Numbered from the stretch's first letter, positions 7,767-15,560 are shown. The stretch: DNA of 42,422 bases from an uncultured Clostridia bacterium (GCA_944383375.1 CALWPG010000004.1:1-42422); one strand, 5' to 3'. The notes: generated by a model from the sequence alone, not told the origin. Program-made: numbers and translations.

Positions 7767-8798
7767 ATGAGAAGCTTAAAAATAACTTTGCTAATATTAG
7801 GTATAATTATAGGTGCTGGCTTTGCAAGTGGCAAAGAAATAACAACTTTTTTTACAGTTTTTGGATATTATTCTTTTTTATCACTTCCTATCATTTTTTT
7901 ATTATTTTATTTTTGTATATATAAATTATTAATTTTAGGTTCAAAAAATAAAATAACAAATACATATGAATTAAATTATTTAATTTTTAAAAAAGATAAT
8001 AAATTAATTAAAATATTTACATTTATTTCTTTTTTAATTATTTCTTCAACAATGATAAGTGGGCTTAGAGAATCTCTTGAAATATCAAGTGTTATATGGG
8101 AATTTGTATTTATTATTTTAACAATTATTTTACTTTCATTTTTTATTAATAAAAATTTAAAATATTTAAATTTAATCTGTATGATTACCATACCCGTAAC
8201 ATTAATCATTATTTGCGCCATATGTTTTAACAGTTATGATTTTTTGGAAAACACTTTAATTTCAAATATAGTTTTTTTACCATACAATACCATAACTTAT
8301 GTCACTAGAAATGTCTTTTTGTGCTACTTTGTTATTTCATCTTCTTCCTACGAAATGACGCAAAAACAATGTAAAAGAATAAGCCTGTTTTCTTCGCTGA
8401 CATTATGCCTGATTATGGCAGTTATGATATGTGCTGGGCTATGTAATCCAGATACACTTAGCGACAGCATACCAATGCTGTCGCTAACGCAAAATTTTGA
8501 CGTATTGAATGTTATTTATACAATTTTAATTGAGTTTGCAATCATAACCACACTTATAAGTACAACAATCACTTTAAAATCATTTTTTCATTTTAAGAAT
8601 GGAATTGTAAATACCCTGTGTGCTGTTATATTATGCGCTGTATGCTCCTATATTAAATTTGACTATCTTATTAAATATTTTTACCCTTTGATAGGAATAT
8701 TTGGTGCTTACTTGATACTATTCCTTATGTTTCCCAACTCTTTTCTCCAAAATTCCGACAAAAAGATACATGATGCAAGCCAGAATACAAAGAACTAA
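7767..8798 (+). CDS. YkvI-like polytopic membrane protein (putative amino-acid-transporter-like)
   Basis: A 343-aa integral membrane protein with about ten hydrophobic segments. The N-terminus LGIIIGAGFASGKEITTFF is the hallmark of YkvI-type proteins, distant relatives of the amino acid/polyamine (LeuT-fold) transporters, where the broken first helix carries this motif. The substrate is unknown. The first 400-450 bases are markedly richer in A+T (ATA, TTA, AAA codons) than the second half. No Shine-Dalgarno is evident; the ATG at 7767 is the only one that keeps the conserved first helix. The last 81 bases overlap the convergent permease gene. Confidence 0.78.
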   Translation: MRSLKITLLILGIIIGAGFASGKEITTFFTVFGYYSFLSLPIIFLLFYFCIYKLLILGSKNKITNTYELNYLIFKKDNKLIKIFTFISFLIISSTMISGLRESLEISSVIWEFVFIILTIILLSFFINKNLKYLNLICMITIPVTLIIICAICFNSYDFLENTLISNIVFLPYNTITYVTRNVFLCYFVISSSSYEMTQKQCKRISLFSSLTLCLIMAVMICAGLCNPDTLSDSIPMLSLTQNFDVLNVIYTILIEFAIITTLISTTITLKSFFHFKNGIVNTLCAVILCAVCSYIKFDYLIKYFYPLIGIFGAYLILFLMFPNSFLQNSDKKIHDASQNTKN

Positions 8799-9533
8799 CG
8801 TACTCGCCATAACAAGATCAAGTTGGAATACCTGACCACCATAAACAATTAGGTATCCAAGCCCTGCTTTACTTACAAGGTATTCTCCCATAATTGTTCC
8901 TACCCAACTCATGCCTACATTGATTTTCAAAACTGAAACAAATTCTCCCAGGGCATTTGGTATCACCAATTTTGTGAGTATTTGAAATTTGCTCGCACCC
9001 ATTGAGCGCATGAGAGATATTTTGTCTTCATCGCAACTTAAAAATGCCGAAAGCATTGATAAAGTTGTTATTACAACACAAATTAAAATACACATGGTAA
9101 TTATTGCCATGGTGCCTGCCCCAACCCATATGATTATAACGGGTCCAAGTGCAATTTTTGGCAGAGCATTTAAAACTACTATATATGGATCTAAAATTTT
9201 CCTTAATTTTCTACTCCACCAAAGAATTATGGCAATCAAAGTACCGAGAATTGTAGCAACCAAAAAGCCTATGACTGTCTCATACAATGTTATTCCAATG
9301 TGGTAGAAAAGGCTTCCGTTTTGAAATAAATCAACAAGTTGGACCATCATTCTTGAGGGTGAACTTAAAAAGAACGCATCCAAAACACCAACGGCAGTCA
9401 ATAGTTCCCACAAGCCAATTAATACAACAAGCAATAATACTTGAGCTAAAATGGTTGTAAATTTATCTATTTTTAAATTTTTCAAATATCTTTTATGTTC
9501 TTTTGAATAATTAACTTGTTTCCTCTTTTTCAT
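8718..9533 (-). CDS. ABC importer permease (SsuC/TauC/ThiX type)
   Basis: Inner-membrane permease of an NMT1/SsuA-class importer, 271 aa with about six transmembrane helices. The coupling helix region MRSMGASKFQILTKLVIPNALGEF matches the EAA motif of the binding-protein-dependent transport superfamily, and the N-terminal GLWELLTAVGVLDAFFLSSP is typical of SsuC/TauC. It overlaps the ATPase gene by 23 bases, so the two are translationally coupled. The final 27 codons lie antisense over the end of the YkvI-like gene. The binding-protein gene lies upstream across the repeat island. Substrate (thiamine precursor, sulfonate, riboflavin-like or other) cannot be decided. Confidence 0.88.
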   Translation of the reverse strand: MKKRKQVNYSKEHKRYLKNLKIDKFTTILAQVLLLVVLIGLWELLTAVGVLDAFFLSSPSRMMVQLVDLFQNGSLFYHIGITLYETVIGFLVATILGTLIAIILWWSRKLRKILDPYIVVLNALPKIALGPVIIIWVGAGTMAIITMCILICVVITTLSMLSAFLSCDEDKISLMRSMGASKFQILTKLVIPNALGEFVSVLKINVGMSWVGTIMGEYLVSKAGLGYLIVYGGQVFQLDLVMASTLVLCILACIMYLFVGILEKRVGKHKE

Positions 9534-10287
9534 TGGAAAGCTCCTTCCATATTAAATCAAAATACTTTGAAAACTTTGGACTTTCACGCCTTTTAAGAGG
9601 TGTTTGTATGTCACCAAGTTCTATCGTTTGTATACATTTTACCGTGGCAGGTCTTTTTGAAAGCACAATTATTCGATTAGACATTGAAATCGCCTCCGAA
9701 ATGTCATGTGTAACCAAGATTGCTGTCTGATTTTCTTTTGTTATTATGGAATGGACATCATCACATACGCTAAGTTTAGTCTGATAGTCAAGAGCTGAGA
9801 AAGGCTCATCCAAAAGGAGTATCTTAGGCTTTAAACATAAGGTTCGAATAAGCGCAGCTCTCTGCCTCATGCCACCCGACATTTGATTTGGATAGCTGTT
9901 TTTGAAGTCATAAAGACCATATTTTTTTAAAAGCTCATCAACTCTTTCTAAACTCTCTTTATCTTTTTTCTTCTTTTTTATTTCAAGTCCTATGGTTACG
10001 TTTTTATAAATAGTTCGCCAAGGAAATAAATTATCACGTTGAAACATATATCCAATACTTGTGTCTTTTGTAATCTTTTCTCCATCCAAAAGGACTTCGC
10101 CTGATGTTGGTTTCAATAATCCCGCAATCAAAGAAAGGATAGTTGTTTTACCACAACCACTTGGACCAACAATGCTTACAAACTCATTTTTTTGCACACT
10201 AAAATCTATATCACTGAGTGCCAAAACTTCGCCTTCTTTTGTGTGATATGAAAGTGAAATATGTTTTAATTGTAAATAATCTTCCAA
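9511..10287 (-). CDS. ABC importer ATPase (SsuB/TauB type)
   Basis: ATP-hydrolysing subunit of the same importer, 258 aa. It shows Walker A GPSGCGKTT, Q-loop GYMFQRDNLFPWRTI, signature NQMSGGMRQRAALIRTL, Walker B ILLLDEPFSALD and H-loop LVTHDISEAISM, all canonical for the nitrate/sulfonate/thiamine-precursor class. Translation begins at TTG 10287, with GAGGAGGTG about 8 nt before it. A possible promoter (TTCACA-N18-TACAAT) directly upstream would let the ATPase-permease pair be expressed without the distant binding-protein gene. Confidence 0.92.
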   Translation of the reverse strand: MEDYLQLKHISLSYHTKEGEVLALSDIDFSVQKNEFVSIVGPSGCGKTTILSLIAGLLKPTSGEVLLDGEKITKDTSIGYMFQRDNLFPWRTIYKNVTIGLEIKKKKKDKESLERVDELLKKYGLYDFKNSYPNQMSGGMRQRAALIRTLCLKPKILLLDEPFSALDYQTKLSVCDDVHSIITKENQTAILVTHDISEAISMSNRIIVLSKRPATVKCIQTIELGDIQTPLKRRESPKFSKYFDLIWKELSNEKEETS

Positions 10288-10308
10288 ATTGTTTCACCTC
10301 CTCAAATC

Positions 10309-10338
10309 ATTGTACTTGAAATCAAAGAAAAATGTGAA
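10309..10338 (-). promoter_or_regulatory. Possible promoter of the ATPase-permease pair
   Basis: Minus strand: -35 TTCACA (10338-10333), 18-nt spacer, -10 TACAAT (10314-10309), followed by GAGGAGG and the TTG start at 10287. The -35 is only a partial match. Confidence 0.45.
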
Positions 10339-10342
10339 AAAT

Positions 10343-10391
10343 TGGCGAGAAATCTCAGAGATTCCTCGTCGTGCTACTCCCCGGAATGACA
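10343..10391. repeat. Dispersed repeat R1 (left end missing)
   Basis: Contains GGCGAGAAATCTCAGAGATT, then a CCTCG segment, and ends CGGAATGACA. These are the right-hand parts of the family seen complete at 10864-10926 and 10974-11037. The outer TGTCAT end is lost. Confidence 0.6.
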
Positions 10392-10402
10392 TGGAGGTTT
10401 CG

Positions 10403-10430
10403 TGTCATGTCGAACGCAGTGAGACATCTC
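10403..10430. repeat. Dispersed repeat R2 (left arm only)
   Basis: TGTCATGTCGAACGCAGTGA followed by GACATCTC: nearly identical to the left arm of R5 at 10974, but the right arm is absent. Confidence 0.6.
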
Positions 10431-10465
10431 AAATCCAAGGAATGCAGCGCATTCCTTCCTTAGAG

Positions 10466-10510
10466 TCGTGGCAAAATCGCCAACGAAGTGCGATTTTCGT
10501 TTAGCCACGA
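10466..10510. repeat. Nested palindrome P1
   Basis: Outer arms TCGTGGC (10466-10472) and GCCACGA (10504-10510) enclose inner arms AAAATCGC (10473-10480) and GCGATTTT (10490-10497), with a 9-nt loop and a 6-nt bulge on the right side. It would fold into one long hairpin on either strand. Confidence 0.7.
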
Positions 10511-10514
10511 GGTT

Positions 10515-10587
10515 TGGGCAAAAACAAGTGTCAAAGCTTTCAAATTGCGCACAGCAATTTGTAGCTCTAAAGCGCAGTTTTTGCCCA
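10515..10587. repeat. Nested palindrome P2
   Basis: Outer arms TGGGCAAAAAC (10515-10525) and GTTTTTGCCCA (10577-10587) are an 11-bp perfect inverted repeat. Inside it CAAATTGC (10541-10548) and GCAATTTG (10554-10561) form a second stem with a 5-nt loop, extended by AGCT on both sides across a mismatch. Only 4 bp separate it from P1. Confidence 0.7.
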
Positions 10588-10589
10588 CA

Positions 10590-10617
10590 TGTCATCCCAA
10601 ACGCAGTAAGGGATTTC
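10590..10617. repeat. Dispersed repeat R3 (diverged left arm)
   Basis: TGTCATCCCAAACGCAGTAA then GGGATTTC: the same plan as R2 (TGTCAT, AACGCAGT, purine run, ATTTC) with changed arms. The CCC/GGG exchange keeps the internal pairing, which suggests that the hairpin is what is conserved. Confidence 0.5.
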
Positions 10618-10646
10618 AAAAAAACACATCAGGTCATCCTGATGTG
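10618..10646 (-). terminator. Rho-independent terminator behind the LRR-gene wreck
   Basis: On the minus strand CACATCAGG, loop ATGA, CCTGATGTG form a 9-bp stem followed by seven T (complement of 10618-10624). It stands 17 nt after the stop codon of the degraded leucine-rich-repeat gene, which supports that this was once a real gene end. Confidence 0.75.
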
Positions 10647-10662
10647 CCTTTTGTTTTTATCG

Positions 10663-10863
10663 TTATTTTCTTGTGTACCGTGTATATGTTCCATCTTTGC
10701 CTGAAACTGTGACATTTTCTGTCATGTCGAAATTTGTCGAATTTAGATAATTTTCTGGAACACTTAGGAGTGTTTATGCTTTCCACACCTTGAGGTATGT
10801 CAATGGAGACGAGATTACAACATGAATAAAAAGCACGGTTTCCTATCGTTTTAGTTTCCCACA
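10663..10863 (-). pseudogene. Fragment of a BspA-type leucine-rich-repeat (LRR_5) gene
   Basis: On the minus strand codons from about 10855 read TKTIGNRAFYSCCNLVSIDI PQGVESI, split here for length: a near-complete LRR_5 repeat of the BspA/surface-protein type (IGNxAFxxCxxLxSIxIPxGVxSI). The frame then breaks near 10766. In the +1 frame 10764-10663 it continues SVPENYLNSTNF, then NVTVSGKDGTYT and a TAA stop, which looks like the usual end of such proteins. A terminator follows. The 5' end stops exactly at the edge of repeat element R4. No start codon or export signal remains, so it is a truncated and frameshifted relic, not an active gene. Confidence 0.68.
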
Positions 10864-10926
10864 TGTCATTTCGAGCGAAGCGAAAAATCTTAAAGATTCC
10901 TCAGTGCTTCGCACCTTTAAATGACA
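10864..10926. repeat. MITE-like inverted-repeat element R4, complete
   Basis: 63 bp, ending in TGTCATTT (10864-10871) and AAATGACA (10919-10926), an 8-bp perfect terminal inverted repeat. The inside has CGAGCGAAGCG and the small palindrome AATCTTAAAGATT. No coding capacity. It abuts the LRR-gene fragment. Confidence 0.72.
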
Positions 10927-10931
10927 CTTGA

Positions 10932-10963
10932 TGAGACTCCTCGCCTTTGGCTCGGAGTAACAC
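10932..10963. repeat. Dispersed repeat remnant between R4 and R5
   Basis: GAGACTCCTCGCCTTTGGCT followed by CGGAGTAAC corresponds to the right half of the same element (GATTCCTCG...CGGAATGAC) with several substitutions. Confidence 0.45.
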
Positions 10964-10973
10964 TAATCCATTA

Positions 10974-11037
10974 TGTCATGTCGAACAGAGTGAGACATCT
11001 CTTGAGATTCCTCGGGGCAAAGCCACTCGGAATGACA
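10974..11037. repeat. MITE-like inverted-repeat element R5, complete
   Basis: 64 bp from TGTCATG (10974) to AATGACA (11037), with the internal arms GAGACATCTC and TTGAGATTCC. The flanks are CCATTA on the left and CCATTT on the right, which may be a short target duplication. It ends 11 bp before the stop codon of the binding-protein gene and could act as a 3' hairpin for its mRNA. Confidence 0.72.
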
Positions 11038-11048
11038 CCATTTTTTAT

Positions 11049-12068
11049 TTAAAAATTGAAATAATTATAAACTCTGTTTGCAATTGTGTTGTCTACAACA
11101 CTTGAAAATTCAACTTTTTCATCAAGTTCACCTGCCGAGATCATTATGTCTTGTAGTCTGTCAAATGCGACTTCCGTCATTGCAGGGCTGCTTACCCATG
11201 CATCACAATCTACATAGCTTTGTATGGATATGATGATGCTTTGATCTGAAACACCCTCAAATGAAGGTTTTAAACTTTCTGCAATTTCATTTACATCAGC
11301 AGTTAGTAAGAATCTATAACCTCTGTATACAGCACGCAAAAATCTTTCCACTGTTAGAGTATTTTCATCAATATAACCTCTTCTTGCCATGAATGCCGTA
11401 TATGGCACTTCTCCACTGATTTCTCCTACAGAAGCCACTATGTGATAGCCTCTTTCAGCACAAAGTTCACTTGCAGTTGGTTCAAACAAAGTACAAAACT
11501 CTGCATCTGTGGAATCAAAAACACTAGCTGTTAGGTTAAAGGCAACGTCAGTCCTTAAATTGACTTGATTGCTACCAGTTCCTATTTCCAGTCCAGCCTC
11601 TTTTATGACGTATTCAAGTGTCATAGCTGGCACTCCACCCTTACGGCCACCAATAATTTCTTTGCCAACCATATCACTGACTGTAAAATTATCTATTGCG
11701 GTTTTTGAAACGATGAATGAGCCATCACGTTTTGTAAGTTGACCAAAAACAACTGGCCTGTCTTGCGCTCCACCTTCCGTGACGTATATAGCAGCTTCAG
11801 GACCCATTAGACCTATATCTGCATCTCCGGATAGAATAGCAGTCATAGACTTGTCAGCACCACCACCATTTGTCAACTCAATTTTTATGCCTTCTTGCTC
11901 AAAGTATCCATTATTGATAGCGACATAAAGTGGCGCATAGAATATGCTGTGTGTAACTTCATTTACACGTATGGTCACATAATTATCACCACTTGTGTCT
12001 CCACAACCATATAGTGTGGCAGTGATTACCATCATGAAAGCCATAAGCAAAATACTTAACTTCTTCAT
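11049..12068 (-). CDS. ABC importer substrate-binding lipoprotein (NMT1/SsuA family)
   Basis: Extracytoplasmic binding protein, 339 aa, with a lipoprotein signal: hydrophobic residues 4-19 and a lipobox-like LYGC with Cys22. The mature part begins VTIRVNEVTHSIFYAPLYVA and continues with NGYFEQEGIKIEL and GDADIGLMGPEAA, the hallmark of the NMT1/THI5/SsuA fold. It delivers its ligand to the permease-ATPase pair encoded at 8.7-10.3 kb. GGAGGATAA precedes the ATG, and TATAAT at 12090-12085 may be its -10. The ligand is not evident; thiamine pyrimidine precursors, sulfonates, taurine and nitrate are the family's known ligands. The gap to its partners is filled with repeats, which is unusual for such operons. 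Confidence 0.88.
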   Translation of the reverse strand: MKKLSILLMAFMMVITATLYGCGDTSGDNYVTIRVNEVTHSIFYAPLYVAINNGYFEQEGIKIELTNGGGADKSMTAILSGDADIGLMGPEAAIYVTEGGAQDRPVVFGQLTKRDGSFIVSKTAIDNFTVSDMVGKEIIGGRKGGVPAMTLEYVIKEAGLEIGTGSNQVNLRTDVAFNLTASVFDSTDAEFCTLFEPTASELCAERGYHIVASVGEISGEVPYTAFMARRGYIDENTLTVERFLRAVYRGYRFLLTADVNEIAESLKPSFEGVSDQSIIISIQSYVDCDAWVSSPAMTEVAFDRLQDIMISAGELDEKVEFSSVVDNTIANRVYNYFNF

Positions 12069-12125
12069 TTATCCTCCTCACTAGATTATAGTATTCGAAA
12101 AATTGTATAAGTGTGAGTAGATATG

Positions 12126-12154
12126 AAAAAACCTCTTGCCGTGCAAGAGGTTTT
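12126..12154 (-). terminator. Terminator of ftsZ
   Basis: Minus strand: AAAACCTCTTGC, loop ACG, GCAAGAGGTTTT plus further T, a 12-bp stem just after the ftsZ stop at 12158. It separates the division cluster from the importer genes. Confidence 0.82.
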
Positions 12155-12157
12155 GTG

Positions 12158-13375
12158 TTACTTATTATCTCTATACTTTCTAAGGAAAGGTGGCACATAT
12201 GCATCATCAACATGAAGTCTTGAAGACTCCGTTCCGTCAGAATTTTTCTTAAATTCAGCTTTTGGAAGTTCCGAAACGTGTTGTTGTGGTTGAGTTTGTT
12301 GCGCTTCTTCACGAGGGAAAAGTCTTTTTGTGGTTGGAAAACCTTCATATCTTTTGTCGGAGAAGTTATTTGCTGCCTCAACATCTCTTTTAACTTTTGA
12401 CAAGTCTCGATCCTGTCCAGTAAGTTTGTTTTGAAAACCGGTTGCGATTATTGTGATTTCCACTTCATCATTCATGCCCTCATCGATGCCAGCACCAAAT
12501 ATTATGTTGCAAGCTGGGTCAACAACTTCACGCACAAGGTTTGCTGCCTCATAAACTTCATCAAGTGGCAAATCCAAGCCACCTTTGACATTCAAGATAA
12601 CTCCAGTTGCACCTTCAATTGTGGTTTCCAAAAGTGGAGAAGAAACTGCTTGACGAACTGCTTCAATAGTCTTATTCTCGCCTTTTGCATGGCCAATACC
12701 CATGTGTGCAAGACCAGTATTTTTCATAATTGATCTTACATCGGCAAAATCAAGATTGATAAGGCTTGGAGTTACAATCAAGTCGCTTATACCTTGTATA
12801 CCTTGCCTTAGCACATCGTCAGCATACAAAAATGCTTCAATGATTGGTGTTTTTTGTGGAACGATTTCAAGCAATTTATTGTTAGGAATTATTACCAATG
12901 TATCAACATATTTTCTTAAATTTTCAAGACCTTTTTCAGCATTTTCCTGACGTTTTCTGCCCTCGAAACCAAATGGCTTTGTTACAACAGCTATTGTAAG
13001 AATTCCCATTTCTTTCGCTATCTGAGCGATGACTGGAGCGGCACCAGTACCAGTCCCTCCACCCATACCAGCTGTTATGAACACAAGGTCACAGTCTTTT
13101 AATATTTCGCTTATGCTGCTTTTGCTTTCTTCAGCCGCTTTTTGACCTACGTCAGGATCTGCACCAGCACCTAAGCCACGAGTCAATTTTTCACCTATTT
13201 GCAGTCTATGATCGGCTTTTGACAGTAAAAGTGCCTGCTTGTCAGTGTTGATAGCAATAAACTGTGCACTTGTTATGTTGGCATCAATCATCCTGTTGAC
13301 GGCATTGTTTCCACCACCACCTACACCAATTACTTTAATATTTGCAACTGGACCTACATTGATATTATTATACAT
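12158..13375 (-). CDS. ftsZ: Cell division protein FtsZ
   Basis: Tubulin-like GTPase that polymerises into the Z-ring, 405 aa. It has the N-terminal nucleotide-binding stretch [17 protein letters not shown], the tubulin signature [13 protein letters not shown] near residue 106 and the T7-loop region NLDFADV. A flexible Gln-rich linker (about 335-385) leads to a C-terminal peptide [15 protein letters not shown] that matches the FtsA-binding tail. AAGGAG precedes the ATG. It is the last gene of the cluster and lies 11 nt behind ftsA, with which it shares a consensus promoter. No anomaly seen. Confidence 0.97.
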   Translation of the reverse strand: MYNNINVGPVANIKVIGVGGGGNNAVNRMIDANITSAQFIAINTDKQALLLSKADHRLQIGEKLTRGLGAGADPDVGQKAAEESKSSISEILKDCDLVFITAGMGGGTGTGAAPVIAQIAKEMGILTIAVVTKPFGFEGRKRQENAEKGLENLRKYVDTLVIIPNNKLLEIVPQKTPIIEAFLYADDVLRQGIQGISDLIVTPSLINLDFADVRSIMKNTGLAHMGIGHAKGENKTIEAVRQAVSSPLLETTIEGATGVILNVKGGLDLPLDEVYEAANLVREVVDPACNIIFGAGIDEGMNDEVEITIIATGFQNKLTGQDRDLSKVKRDVEAANNFSDKRYEGFPTTKRLFPREEAQQTQPQQHVSELPKAEFKKNSDGTESSRLHVDDAYVPPFLRKYRDNK

Positions 13376-13386
13376 AATCTTTCTCC

Positions 13387-14544
13387 TTACCTTTTTATAA
13401 ATTTATCTATCAGTTTTGAAATGAAGCTTTTGTTTTGTTTTTCCACTTGATTAATCACATACTCTGCCATGCCGAGCAATGCTGAATAATGTGGCTTATT
13501 TAGGTGCAAATCTTTTGGATACAACAATGTTATATTTTTACCCAAATAATTTGCTAGAACCTCTTTTGCTCCCTTGGTGTAACTCAACCCTCCACCTGTA
13601 AGGTAGTATGGCATAGTTTCATCACCATTTTTGACACATCTTTCTACAAGTGAGGCAATCATTTCAATTCGTGCATACGTTATTTCGTTTGCTTGTTTCA
13701 TGCTGATTGGAACCAACGAATTATTTCTTGTTATTTCATAATCGTCCGCATCACTTGCGTTGACGGATAATACCAGTTGTTTTCGAAGTTGTTCTGCTTC
13801 ATCAAATGTTATGTTCAAGCATTCCATCAAATCAGCCGAGACATGTCCACCACCTACTGCAAATGACTTTAGATCAACAAGTCCGTCACCTTTTGCCACA
13901 CAAACAGCAGTTTCTATGTATCCACAATCAATAACTATGGCGCCTTCTGCTCTTCTTTCTTTTGGTAACAAGTACAAACATTCGCATAGTGGAGAGGATA
14001 AATACTCAACACTGGCAACACCAGATTTTTTTAAAATATCATTAATTTTCTCTATGAAATTTTTTTCAGCATATATCAAACTAACTGTCGCTGTCAATTT
14101 GTTGCTTTTCTTGCCAACAGGATATGTTGTTATAGTCCCGTCATCAAGTTGAAATTCAATTGGCGAAACACTGATAAGAACATAATCTTCATTTTTCAAA
14201 TCGTCTGCCATAGTGTATAGCTGAGTCACATCATCATCGAGAATTCTAACTCTCTGACCAAAGTTCTGAGTCAAAGTTTTTGTCCTGCAAAGCGAAAAGT
14301 TCGCTGGAACACCAACGTAAACTTTATCCACACTGGCATTGGCGACACTTTGTGCACTCAAAAGTACTTTCGAAAAGACATCTTGTAATTTTTCTTCTTC
14401 CAAAAATTCGCCTTCATAGTACCCCGCATAGTCACACTCGGCATATCCAGCCACAGAAAGTGAATTGACACCACCACTGTTCGCTATGAGCACACGCACA
14501 CTTTTTGACCCTATATCAATGACCGTCACCTTAGTTTTAGGCAC
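13387..14544 (-). CDS. ftsA: Cell division protein FtsA (divergent)
   Basis: Actin-like ATPase that anchors FtsZ to the membrane, 385 aa. It opens [16 protein letters not shown] (phosphate-1 loop) and has a second phosphate motif [16 protein letters not shown] near residue 200 and the adenosine motif [17 protein letters not shown]. It ends in an amphipathic helix [13 protein letters not shown] suited to membrane targeting. Sequence similarity to well-studied FtsA looks modest, but position before ftsZ and motifs agree. The GTG at 14544 is chosen because AAGGAG is 6 nt upstream. A longer frame up to 14625 would start upstream of the promoter's -10 box and cannot be right. Confidence 0.9.
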   Translation of the reverse strand: MPKTKVTVIDIGSKSVRVLIANSGGVNSLSVAGYAECDYAGYYEGEFLEEEKLQDVFSKVLLSAQSVANASVDKVYVGVPANFSLCRTKTLTQNFGQRVRILDDDVTQLYTMADDLKNEDYVLISVSPIEFQLDDGTITTYPVGKKSNKLTATVSLIYAEKNFIEKINDILKKSGVASVEYLSSPLCECLYLLPKERRAEGAIVIDCGYIETAVCVAKGDGLVDLKSFAVGGGHVSADLMECLNITFDEAEQLRKQLVLSVNASDADDYEITRNNSLVPISMKQANEITYARIEMIASLVERCVKNGDETMPYYLTGGGLSYTKGAKEVLANYLGKNITLLYPKDLHLNKPHYSALLGMAEYVINQVEKQNKSFISKLIDKFIKR

Positions 14545-14593
14545 TTTTTTCTCCTTTTTAGACAAAAATGTATATTTATAACATTTTTTTATA

Positions 14594-14622
14594 ATTATAA
14601 ACTTTAAAAAATTTATTGTCAA
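14594..14622 (-). promoter_or_regulatory. Consensus promoter of ftsA-ftsZ
   Basis: Minus strand: -35 TTGACA (14622-14617), exactly 17 nt, -10 TATAAT (14599-14594). Both hexamers are perfect sigma-A consensus. It lies in the 119-bp gap after ftsQ and predicts a leader of about 43 nt before the GTG of ftsA. Confidence 0.9.
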
Positions 14623-14663
14623 CACAAAACATCAAGAAGAAATAAAATTATGTAATTTATTTT

Positions 14664-15560
14664 TTAACTAACTTTTTCTAATCTTATAACCAGTTGACCA
14701 CTCAAGTTTTCCATAATTTGTAAGGTATAATCTAGATAATAATTGTCTTCAATTTGATCAAGTGTTATATTCCCAGCCTCAATATCAGCTTCAAAAAACA
14801 CTTTAGGGTTATAGACAACCTGAGAAAGAGTTGCAAACATATATTGTAGTTTTTCGCCTAGAAGGGTGTCAGGTTTATATATGTTAGTTTTAAATCCATT
14901 GAAATCTTCAACAATGAAGTATGGCAAATTGGTTGCTGTGTAAGGATATATGGCTGAGGTCAAAGTTATACTGCTTATCAATGCGCGCTGACTTGCCACA
15001 GTTTTGTTGTTTTCAAGCAGAGCTTGTCCCAAACTTTTAAGCAGTTCACCATCATTGATAAAATCCAAAAATTCACCAGCATTTACCCTGTTGGCATTTG
15101 ATATGATATTCTCTAAACCTTCAAACAAAATTGCATTGTATTGGTCATCTCTAAAATTGGTTTGAATGTTTAGCACCTTAAAATCGGCATCGCAAATAAA
15201 ATATTTATTTTCACCTGCTCTGACGGCATAGGTTTCCTCTCTCTCTGCGCAGTGAATTACAATTTTATTTGGGAACACCGTCTCTATATTTATCACTTGC
15301 AAATATGGATTATCTCTCTCCAACTGGTCCTTAATTGTATCTTTATCTACAGCAAAAATTGAAGTGCCAAGTTTAATGGCACTATTTTGAGCTATATTTT
15401 CCTGAGCCTCTTCAGAGAAAATCAAAGATTGATTTTTGAACTCTATTTCAACATTTCTTAATGCAAAAAGTGTAAAGTTTAAAATGACTAAAACAAGTGC
15501 CAAACCAAGCACCACACCTGCGAGTATAATCCACTTTTTATACTTTAGTAATCCTTTCAA
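14664..15560 (-). CDS. ftsQ: FtsQ/DivIB-type cell division protein
   Basis: Bitopic division protein of the FtsQ-FtsL-FtsB (DivIB) complex, 298 aa. It has a short basic cytoplasmic tail, one transmembrane helix (about residues 11-33) and then a POTRA-like domain: LRNVEIEF, GTSIFAVDKDTIKDQL, NPYLQVINIETVFPNKIVIH and REETYAV, followed by a longer beta domain to the end. Translation starts at TTG 15560, with GGGAG 6 nt upstream inside murA, so it overlaps murA by 23 bases and is probably coupled to it. It is the last gene before the ftsAZ promoter. Confidence 0.85.
   Translation of the reverse strand: MKGLLKYKKWIILAGVVLGLALVLVILNFTLFALRNVEIEFKNQSLIFSEEAQENIAQNSAIKLGTSIFAVDKDTIKDQLERDNPYLQVINIETVFPNKIVIHCAEREETYAVRAGENKYFICDADFKVLNIQTNFRDDQYNAILFEGLENIISNANRVNAGEFLDFINDGELLKSLGQALLENNKTVASQRALISSITLTSAIYPYTATNLPYFIVEDFNGFKTNIYKPDTLLGEKLQYMFATLSQVVYNPKVFFEADIEAGNITLDQIEDNYYLDYTLQIMENLSGQLVIRLEKVS

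Noticed and set aside
10289..10712. Overlapping short reading frames in both directions in the importer island
   Set aside because: They run through inverted repeats and palindromes; their translations are mirror products of the repeat units, without starts, composition or domains of real genes.
10343..11037. CRISPR array
   Set aside because: The repeats differ in length and sequence, have inverted-repeat ends, irregular spacing and no uniform spacers; no cas genes are near.
12069..12157. Possible TPP or other riboswitch before the importer binding-protein gene
   Set aside because: Only 89 bp are available, most of it the ftsZ terminator; no THI-box or other conserved riboswitch sequence is visible.
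12386..14468. Reading frames antisense to ftsZ and ftsA, and a minus-strand frame at 11986-12384
   Set aside because: The former are shadows of strongly conserved genes. The latter spans the ftsZ end, its terminator and the start of the lipoprotein gene in another frame.
14545..14625. Longer FtsA start at 14625
   Set aside because: It would begin upstream of the -10 box of the consensus promoter (14594-14599); the GTG at 14544 has a good ribosome site.
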